Source: an uncultured Bacteroides sp. (GTDB taxonomy: Bacteria; Bacteroidota; Bacteroidia; Bacteroidales; Bacteroidaceae). From it: a DNA stretch of 8,394 bases. Under the pieces are notes generated by a model. The model worked only from the letters and a program-made list of their open reading frames with translations. It was not told where the DNA came from and did not search any database. Position numbers and translations under genes: made by a program. Shown in pieces: positions 1-5,860 of the stretch. The stretch is taken from assembly GCA_934716785.1 (NCBI GenBank), contig CAKUYM010000182.1:1-8394 (forward strand). The letters are read 5' to 3'. Each line of letters starts with the position of its first letter. Within the stretch, counting starts at the first letter, position 1.

Positions 1-3000
1 GTCGAAGTGATGCCGGACGGAACAGTCTGGCTGCTTACAGACAATGACGGAGCGATTCGTATCCTTACCCATCCGGACGAGAACAATCGTCTGACATGGG
101 ATATTTATTCCGGCAAAACGGGACTGTTTCCTTCCTTTCACATATTCAAAGTCCATCAGGATAAAGAGGGCAACGACTGGCTGCTGACGGACAACGGGCT
201 CGGCATGATTCGGTCCGGAGAAAAAGAACCTGTTTCTTTTTTTGCAGAGAAGGCAAAGGGAGAATCCGGCGGAATGAAGCAGGCCTTTTATGCCGTGCAG
301 GAGCGTGATGGCGATATCTGCTTTGCTTCGGATTATGGTCGTATCCGGTCATATCAGAAAGGAACCGGGGAATTTGCCTTGTTTGAACTTCCCACCCAAG
401 GGCGGATTACTTCCATTCATACGGTTGCCCCGGATGTGTCGGTGGTTACTACAGATTCGGATGGTTTCTTTACTTATAATTGGAAGACGAAAGCGTCGGT
501 ACATTATTCATACTTGACCTGCAAGGAGCTGCCGGCTAAACCGATTCTTTCCGCTTATGTAGACCGTGCTTCGGAAGTCTGGTTCGAACAGGAAGAGCCC
601 GGTGTGGTGGTTCATTTCAATCCCGCCACCGGTGTGGTGACGCGTGAGCAGATTTCTATCGAGCACAGTAAGCCCGAACGTTCGCGGCCTGCTTTCCATA
701 TCCATGAAGACGTGAACGGTTATCTTTGGGTACATCCTTACGGGGGCGGTTTCTCTTATTTCGATTCTCAAAAGAAGCGGCTGGTTCCTTTTCATAACGG
801 ATTGGGCAGTCGTGACTGGCGTTTCTCCAATAAAATCCATTCGGCTTTCTCCGACAAACAGGGGAATCTGTGGATGTGCACCCACTCCAAAGGTTTGGAG
901 AAGGTGACCTTTCGCAATGTGCCTTTCTCGATGATGGCTCCCGTACCGCAAGAATACGAATCTCTTCATAATGAGGTGCGTGCTCTTTGCGAAGATAAGT
1001 CGGGCAATCTTTGGGTGGGGGTGAAAGATGGCATGCTCCGCTTGTATGATGCCGACAGGAACTATAAGGGATACCTGACGGAAAACGGCCATATCTCCAC
1101 TACCGGTATGCCGGTGAAGGGAACGGCCTATTTTATTATTCAAGACTCGAAAGGAAGAATTTGGATTGCAACAAAAGGAGACGGACTTATTTGTGCCGAG
1201 GCCGACTCTTCTTCGGGTATGTCGTATAGGCTGACTCGTTATCTTCATCATGAAAATGATATGTATAGCTTGAGTGATAACGATGTGTATTGTGTGTACG
1301 AGGACCATAACGGACGAATCTGGGCGGCTACTTTTGGCGGCGGTATCAATTATATAGAAGAAAAAGAGGACGGAAAGGTCTTGTTCATCAATCACCGGAA
1401 CGGCTTGAAAGGGTATCCTGACAGCCCTTGCCACAAGGCACGCTTCATTACTTCCGACAATAATGGTCTGCTATGGGTGGGAACAACCATGGGGGCTGTT
1501 GCCTTTGATGAAAATTTCAAGAAGCCGGAAGAGGTGAAGTTTTACCATTTTTCCCGTATGCCGAACGATACGCAGAGCTTGAGCAACAATGACGTACACT
1601 GGATTATCTCCACGAAGAATAAAGAACTTTATCTGGCCACTTTCGGTGGCGGGCTCAACAGACTGGTGGCTGTCGGTGAGGATGGCCACGGAACGTTTAA
1701 GTCTTATTCGGTGCAAGACGGACTCCCCTCGGATGTGCTGCTCTCTATCCGTGAAGACCATAAACGGAATTTGTGGATAAGCACAGAGAATGGAATCTGT
1801 AAGTTTATCCCCTCCGGTGAACGGTTTGAAAGCTATGATGAACGTAGCATCACTTTCCCGGTGCGATTCAGCGAAGCGGCGTCTGCATCGACTGCGAAAG
1901 GCAATATGCTTTTCGGAGCGAGTGGCGGGTTCTTTATCTTCAACCCTGATTCTATCAGAAAGAGCAGCTATGTGCCGCCTGTCGTATTCTCCAAACTGAC
2001 GGTGGCGAATGAGGATGTTGCGCCAGGGGAAAAATCACTGCTGAAGGTCGATATAGACGATACGGAGCAACTGGTGCTTTCGCACAAAGAAAATATTTTT
2101 TCCGTCCAGTTTGCCGCACTCGATTATACCAATCCGCAGAATGTGCAGTATACTTATATCCTTGACGGGTTTGAAAAGCAGTGGACATTTGCCGACAAGC
2201 AACGTAGTGTGACTTACACCAATCTGCCGAAAGGGGAGTATGTGCTTCGTGTTCGTTCAACGAACAGCGACGGCGTGTGGGTGGATAATGAACGCACGTT
2301 AGCCATTGTTATCCTTCCTTCTTTTTGGGAAACGCCGGTGGCTTACGTGCTCTATGTATTGTTTATTATGATTATCATTCTTGTGGCTGTTTATATCCTG
2401 TTCACTATTTACCGGCTGAAGCATGAGGTGTCGGTAGAACAGCAGGTTTCGGATATAAAGTTGCGTTTCTTTACTAATATTTCTCATGAACTCCGCACGC
2501 CGCTTACGCTGATAGCGGGTCCTGTGGAACAAGTCTTGAAGAATGACGGATTGCCGGCGGATGCTCGTGAGCAGTTGGTGGTGGTAGAACGGAATACCAA
2601 TCGTATGCTCCGTCTTGTCAATCAGATTCTGGATTTCCGTAAGATTCAAAATAAGAAGATGAAGATGCAGGTGAGGCGTGTGGATGTGGTGCCTTTCATT
2701 CGCAAGGTGATGGATTACTTTGAAGCCGTTGCCGAGGAACACCGTATCGACTTCTTGTTTGAGACGGAGAAACAGCATCTTTATCTTTGGGCTGACGTGG
2801 ATAAATTGGAGAAGATTGTGTTTAATCTGCTGTCCAATGCTTTCAAATATACGCCGAATGGGAAGAAGATTACGGTTTTTATTCGTGAAAACGAGAATAC
2901 CATTTCTATCGGCGTGCAGGATCAGGGAATCGGTATTGCCGAGAGTCAGAAGAAATCCCTGTTTGTCCGCTTTGAAAATCTGGTGGATAAGAATCTTTTC

Positions 3001-4173
3001 AACCAAGCGAGTACCGGAATCGGTCTATCATTGGTGAAGGAGCTTGTAGAGATGCACAAGGCGACTATTTCTGTAGATAGCCGTTTGGGAGAGGGCAGTT
3101 GCTTTAAAGTTGATTTCCTGAAGGGGAAAGAACATTACGGCGAAGAGGTGGAATTTATTCTTGAGGATACGGAAGCTCCGGTGATGGCAGGGCAGGTGGC
3201 GGATGATGCCGGAAGAGAACCGGGTTCTTGTGCGGAAGAACCTATGGAAGCCCCCACGGAAGGAGATGCTTCCAAAGGGCTGATGCTATTGGTTGAGGAT
3301 AATCGGGAATTGCGTGAATTTCTGCGTAGCATATTCATTCCGATGTATAGAGTGGTGGAAGCCGCTGACGGGGTGGAAGGGCAGAGCAAGGCGTTGAAGT
3401 ATTTGCCGGATATTATTATCAGTGACGTGATGATGCCGGAAAAGGATGGCATTGAAATGACACGGGAGTTGCGCGCGGATATGACGACCAGCCATATACC
3501 TATTATATTGCTCACAGCCAAGACTACTATCGAAAGTAAATTGGAAGGGCTGGAGTATGGCGCGGATGATTATATCACGAAACCTTTCAGTGCCACTTAT
3601 CTGCAAGCCCGTGTAGAGAACCTGCTGGCGCAGCGCAAGAAGTTGCAGGATTTTTATCGGGATAGCTTGATGCATATCAATATGTCTGCCGCTTCCGGAG
3701 AGTTGTCGGCATCGGCAGACACGATGTCGGGAGGGGCGGGTGCTGTTGCACCGGAACTTGAAGTACAAACTCAATTGCAGCAGTCGCAATCACCACTGCA
3801 ATCGGAATCTCAATCTCAGCCGGTTATTCCCGAGATGTCTCCCAACGACCGTAAGTTTATGGATAAGCTGGTGGAGCTGATGGAACAGAATATGGATAAT
3901 GGCGAATTGGTTGTGGATGATTTGGTACGTGAACTGGCTGTCAGTCGTTCGGTATTCTTCAAGAAACTGAAGACATTGACTGGACTGGCGCCCATTGAAT
4001 TTATCAAGGAAATGCGCATCAAGCGTGCAGCCCAACTGATTGAAACCGGAGAATTTAATATGACGCAGATTTCATATATGGTCGGAATCAATGACCCGCG
4101 CTATTTCAGCAACTGCTTCAAAGCGCAGGTGGGCATGACTCCGACGGAGTATAAGGAGAAAGTCACTGTTTAG
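1..4173 (+). CDS. Hybrid two-component system (HTCS) regulator, 5' partial
   Basis: This is a one-protein sensor, kinase, receiver and DNA-binding regulator of the Bacteroides HTCS family, which activates PUL genes. The frame is open to the left edge, so the signal peptide and first residues are missing; 1390 residues are visible (numbered from base 1). Residues 1 to about 660 are Reg_prop beta-propeller repeats, with clear cores such as GNLWVG (335-340), GRIWIAT (385-391) and GLLWVGT (489-495). A Y_Y_Y domain follows at about 690-775 and a membrane helix at about 780-804. The HisKA domain has the phospho-acceptor in NISHELRTP (H829). The ATPase domain has its N box near 941-950, DQGIGI at 974-979 and GIGLSL near 1006-1011. 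The receiver (about 1093-1210) has E1099/D1100, phospho-acceptor D1142, T1172 and K1194. An AraC-type helix-turn-helix fills about 1285-1390. All catalytic residues seem intact. It converges on the lyase gene. The ligand is inferred to be a pectin fragment from context only. Confidence 0.96.
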   Translation, partial: VEVMPDGTVWLLTDNDGAIRILTHPDENNRLTWDIYSGKTGLFPSFHIFKVHQDKEGNDWLLTDNGLGMIRSGEKEPVSFFAEKAKGESGGMKQAFYAVQERDGDICFASDYGRIRSYQKGTGEFALFELPTQGRITSIHTVAPDVSVVTTDSDGFFTYNWKTKASVHYSYLTCKELPAKPILSAYVDRASEVWFEQEEPGVVVHFNPATGVVTREQISIEHSKPERSRPAFHIHEDVNGYLWVHPYGGGFSYFDSQKKRLVPFHNGLGSRDWRFSNKIHSAFSDKQGNLWMCTHSKGLEKVTFRNVPFSMMAPVPQEYESLHNEVRALCEDKSGNLWVGVKDGMLRLYDADRNYKGYLTENGHISTTGMPVKGTAYFIIQDSKGRIWIATKGDGLICAEADSSSGMSYRLTRYLHHENDMYSLSDNDVYCVYEDHNGRIWAATFGGGINYIEEKEDGKVLFINHRNGLKGYPDSPCHKARFITSDNNGLLWVGTTMGAVAFDENFKKPEEVKFYHFSRMPNDTQSLSNNDVHWIISTKNKELYLATFGGGLNRLVAVGEDGHGTFKSYSVQDGLPSDVLLSIREDHKRNLWISTENGICKFIPSGERFESYDERSITFPVRFSEAASASTAKGNMLFGASGGFFIFNPDSIRKSSYVPPVVFSKLTVANEDVAPGEKSLLKVDIDDTEQLVLSHKENIFSVQFAALDYTNPQNVQYTYILDGFEKQWTFADKQRSVTYTNLPKGEYVLRVRSTNSDGVWVDNERTLAIVILPSFWETPVAYVLYVLFIMIIILVAVYILFTIYRLKHEVSVEQQVSDIKLRFFTNISHELRTPLTLIAGPVEQVLKNDGLPADAREQLVVVERNTNRMLRLVNQILDFRKIQNKKMKMQVRRVDVVPFIRKVMDYFEAVAEEHRIDFLFETEKQHLYLWADVDKLEKIVFNLLSNAFKYTPNGKKITVFIRENENTISIGVQDQGIGIAESQKKSLFVRFENLVDKNLFNQASTGIGLSLVKELVEMHKATISVDSRLGEGSCFKVDFLKGKEHYGEEVEFILEDTEAPVMAGQVADDAGREPGSCAEEPMEAPTEGDASKGLMLLVEDNRELREFLRSIFIPMYRVVEAADGVEGQSKALKYLPDIIISDVMMPEKDGIEMTRELRADMTTSHIPIILLTAKTTIESKLEGLEYGADDYITKPFSATYLQARVENLLAQRKKLQDFYRDSLMHINMSAASGELSASADTMSGGAGAVAPELEVQTQLQQSQSPLQSESQSQPVIPEMSPNDRKFMDKLVELMEQNMDNGELVVDDLVRELAVSRSVFFKKLKTLTGLAPIEFIKEMRIKRAAQLIETGEFNMTQISYMVGINDPRYFSNCFKAQVGMTPTEYKEKVTV

Positions 4174-5677
4174 GGTATAGATGATTTACGAGACTGTTCA
4201 TATACACTTCCAGATTCGTATATTCCGAACTCAACGTGTACTTCGTTCCGTCTGAAGGATCGTTGGGATTAAGATTATGTCTTTTTTCCCACTCGTCAGG
4301 GATGCCGTCACCGTCTGTATCTAAGGGAGCCGGTGCGGATTTGTATTCGGGCCATCCGCCCACATCGTACGGTTGGTCAATCATTCCATTCGTACTTCCG
4401 TGCGATCCCTCGTAGGTGTAAGTGCCTTTGCGTGTTTCTTCCACAATGCGTTGGTCTATGACGTCGCGATGAAAGGAAGCGCCAGCATATCGGAGTACAT
4501 CTTTATAAGCCTTCTTTGCCGGTTGCAGGGAGGTGTGCTCAGCTATATCGAATTTTTTTTTGGAAAGCACCTCTTTTTCTGTAGCAAAGTCTTTCTTGAT
4601 GACTAAGCCGTAAGAATTGTCCATATTCACTTTGTAGAGGGCTTCTTTCTGCTTGTCTGTCAGCTTCGGGCAAGTTGGGTCCATGTAATTGCCATTGAAA
4701 TAGAATGTGCCGTGAACACCTGCTTCATTGTTGTTCTTGCCATCGTCGGCATAAGCGGTGAACAGACGTTTGAAAGAACCTTTTGTGGCACTGAAAGGAC
4801 CGGGCTTATAGTAGTTGTTGATAAAGTTGTAAACACCGCCTTCGCCGGCATAAGCGCCGTCGCTTCCGTAATTGTAAATCACGTTATTGAACAGTTCAAC
4901 CTTTTCCTCTTCCGGCTTGCCTGTATATCGGCTTCCACAAAGGCGGGGAGTGCGGTTGGTGTGATGAGCCAGCAGATTATGATGGAAAGTGGCGGGTTGT
5001 CCGCCCCAAATGCCGCCATATCCGTGGGCTCCTTTCTCATGAATGGAGTTGGCGAGACTCTCGCTGACGATGCACCATTGAAGGGTGAAGTCGTGATTGT
5101 CATAGAATGTAGCGCACTCGTCCGTAGACCAGCTTAGCGAGCAGTGGTCGATGATGATATTCTTGTGAGCTTTCGTTCCGTTCATGGCATCATCGCCTTT
5201 TTGCTTGATGTCGGCTCCCATACGTGAACGGATAAAGCGTACAATCACATTGTCGGCTTGGACGGATAACGTATAGTTTTTCAGACAGATGCCGTCTCCG
5301 GGAGCTGTCTGTCCGGCTATGGTCACATCTCCGTTATTGATTCTTAGAGGTTTCTGCAATTCAATGATTCCGCTTACAGCGAAGACAATGGTGCGGGGAC
5401 CTTTCTTGCCGATAGCCCAACGGAAAGTTCCTTCGGAACCGTCGTCGGCCAATGACGTGACTGTATATACGGCACCACCGGCTCCGCCTGTTGTGTACTT
5501 GCCTGCACCGTCGGCACCCGGGAAAGCTAATGTTTTGGTTCTGTCGGGGCAGGCTGCGGCTGTTTGTCGGGAGACTGCGACTGTTTGTTTAGAGACTGCA
5601 GGTGATTGATTTAATATAGTGGATGATTGCAGGCACAAACTGCCGAATAAGGCTAATAGAGGTAGATAATGACTCAT
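4163..5677 (-). CDS. Secreted pectate lyase, PL1 family
   Basis: This is a 504-residue family 1 polysaccharide lyase that should cleave de-esterified polygalacturonate by calcium-dependent beta-elimination. After a hydrophobic leader (about 1-20) and a repetitive linker (about 25-44), the beta-helix domain starts near TKTLAFPGADGAG and runs to about 430. Key motifs are IDHCSLSWSTDE (176-187), whose acidic residues match the PL1 calcium-binding region, and NRTPR (241-245), matching the conserved catalytic arginine segment. The C-terminus has DTDGDGIPDEWE (453-464), a calcium-binding loop like those of TSP3 or dockerin repeats, common in Bacteroidota PL1 enzymes. The ATG at 5677 is the only usable start because an in-frame TAA lies 9-12 bp upstream. 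The leader is odd: it has no Lys or Arg before the hydrophobic core. The cysteine at 15 follows Leu, so it is not a standard lipobox. Pectin lyase activity on methylated substrate is a less likely alternative. Confidence 0.93.
   Translation of the reverse strand: MSHYLPLLALFGSLCLQSSTILNQSPAVSKQTVAVSRQTAAACPDRTKTLAFPGADGAGKYTTGGAGGAVYTVTSLADDGSEGTFRWAIGKKGPRTIVFAVSGIIELQKPLRINNGDVTIAGQTAPGDGICLKNYTLSVQADNVIVRFIRSRMGADIKQKGDDAMNGTKAHKNIIIDHCSLSWSTDECATFYDNHDFTLQWCIVSESLANSIHEKGAHGYGGIWGGQPATFHHNLLAHHTNRTPRLCGSRYTGKPEEEKVELFNNVIYNYGSDGAYAGEGGVYNFINNYYKPGPFSATKGSFKRLFTAYADDGKNNNEAGVHGTFYFNGNYMDPTCPKLTDKQKEALYKVNMDNSYGLVIKKDFATEKEVLSKKKFDIAEHTSLQPAKKAYKDVLRYAGASFHRDVIDQRIVEETRKGTYTYEGSHGSTNGMIDQPYDVGGWPEYKSAPAPLDTDGDGIPDEWEKRHNLNPNDPSDGTKYTLSSEYTNLEVYMNSLVNHLYPKQ
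4553..4561 (-). repeat. A9 homopolymer tract inside the lyase coding sequence
   Basis: Nine consecutive T on the + strand read as nine A in the coding direction and encode three lysines in LSKKKFDIAE, around residues 373-375 of 504. Slippage by one base would shift the frame before the C-terminal quarter, which includes the calcium-binding DTDGDGIPDEWE motif. Here the frame is intact. Confidence 0.75.
5560..5601 (-). repeat. Two 21-bp tandem units in the lyase N-terminal linker
   Basis: Bases 5560-5580 and 5581-5601 are imperfect tandem copies that share CTGTTTGT and GAGACTGC at the same spacing. They encode a duplicated seven-residue unit, AVSKQTV followed by AVSRQTA (residues 27-40), between the leader peptide and the catalytic domain. 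The unit length is a multiple of three, so changes in copy number would keep the frame and only lengthen or shorten the linker. Confidence 0.8.
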
Positions 5678-5690
5678 GGCGATTTCTTAG

Positions 5691-5750
5691 TTTATAAGTG
5701 GTACCTTTATTTTATAAGTAATACCTTTGTTTTATAAGTGATGCTTTTTC
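5691..5750 (-). repeat. Three tandem 20-bp direct repeats upstream of the lyase start
   Basis: Three head-to-tail units of exactly 20 bp occupy 5691-5710, 5711-5730 and 5731-5750. Each begins TTTATAAGTR on the + strand, which reads YACTTATAAA toward the lyase gene. The first two units also share TACCTTT, and the third has drifted there. The array ends 13 bp before the lyase ATG at 5677. It must therefore lie in the core promoter or the 5' untranslated leader. The 20-bp period is close to two helical turns, so a protein could read all copies from one face. Direct repeats are also the general form of AraC-type operator sites, which would fit the HTCS next door. That role is inference; simple replication slippage in AT-rich DNA is the alternative. 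Confidence 0.85.
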
Positions 5751-5760
5751 TATGATAAAT

Positions 5761-5859
5761 GCAGGCTTACTTGGCCATATTGGAAAAAGTAGGGCAAATG
5801 TAGTTGAAAATATACATTTGTCCTACCTTTCCTGATATTAACTTTTATGTGAAGCCTGC
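5761..5859. repeat. 8-bp inverted repeat enclosing the terminator hairpin
   Basis: GCAGGCTT at 5761-5768 and AAGCCTGC at 5852-5859 are perfect inverted copies. They lie almost concentrically around the hairpin at 5789-5826: the midpoints are about 5810 and 5807.5. In RNA they could close a larger cruciform-like structure around the terminator. Eight bases is short enough to arise by chance in a gap this size, so this is a weak call. Confidence 0.4.
5781..5826 (-). terminator. Hairpin plus T-run after the lipoprotein gene, likely intrinsic terminator or attenuator
   Basis: Bases 5789-5802 pair with 5813-5826 to give a 14-position stem around a 10-base loop. On the - strand transcript one position is an A/C mismatch; all others are Watson-Crick. 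Read in the - direction, the stem ends in CCCTAC and is followed by TTTTT, the layout of a rho-independent terminator. It begins 35 bp after the lipoprotein stop codon and ends about 100 bp before the lyase start. It should reduce read-through from the susD-lipoprotein operon into the lyase gene. The stem is only moderately GC-rich, so partial termination is plausible. On the + strand the stem is followed only by a short CCTTT tract. Confidence 0.7.
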
Positions 5860-5860
5860 G

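Noticed and set aside
508..1434. 308-codon open frame on the - strand inside the HTCS gene
   Set aside because: It lies wholly antisense to clear propeller repeats, has no recognisable domain, and reads like a shadow of the real gene.
2299..3006. 235-codon open frame on the - strand opposite the kinase domain
   Set aside because: The + strand encodes conserved HisKA and ATPase motifs here, and the opposite frame has no family features.
4138..4150. Palindrome ACTCCGACGGAGT near the end of the HTCS gene as a terminator for the lyase gene
   Set aside because: It is inside codons for the conserved MTPTEY end of the AraC domain, leaves no adequate loop, and has no T-run after it.
7..4173. GTG at position 7 as the HTCS start codon
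   Set aside because: The frame is open to the window edge, and starting here would leave a propeller protein without a signal peptide and cut into a propeller blade. The gene is treated as 5' partial.
5691..5750. Repeats as a CRISPR array
   Set aside because: The units are contiguous 20-mers with no spacers and no cas genes nearby.
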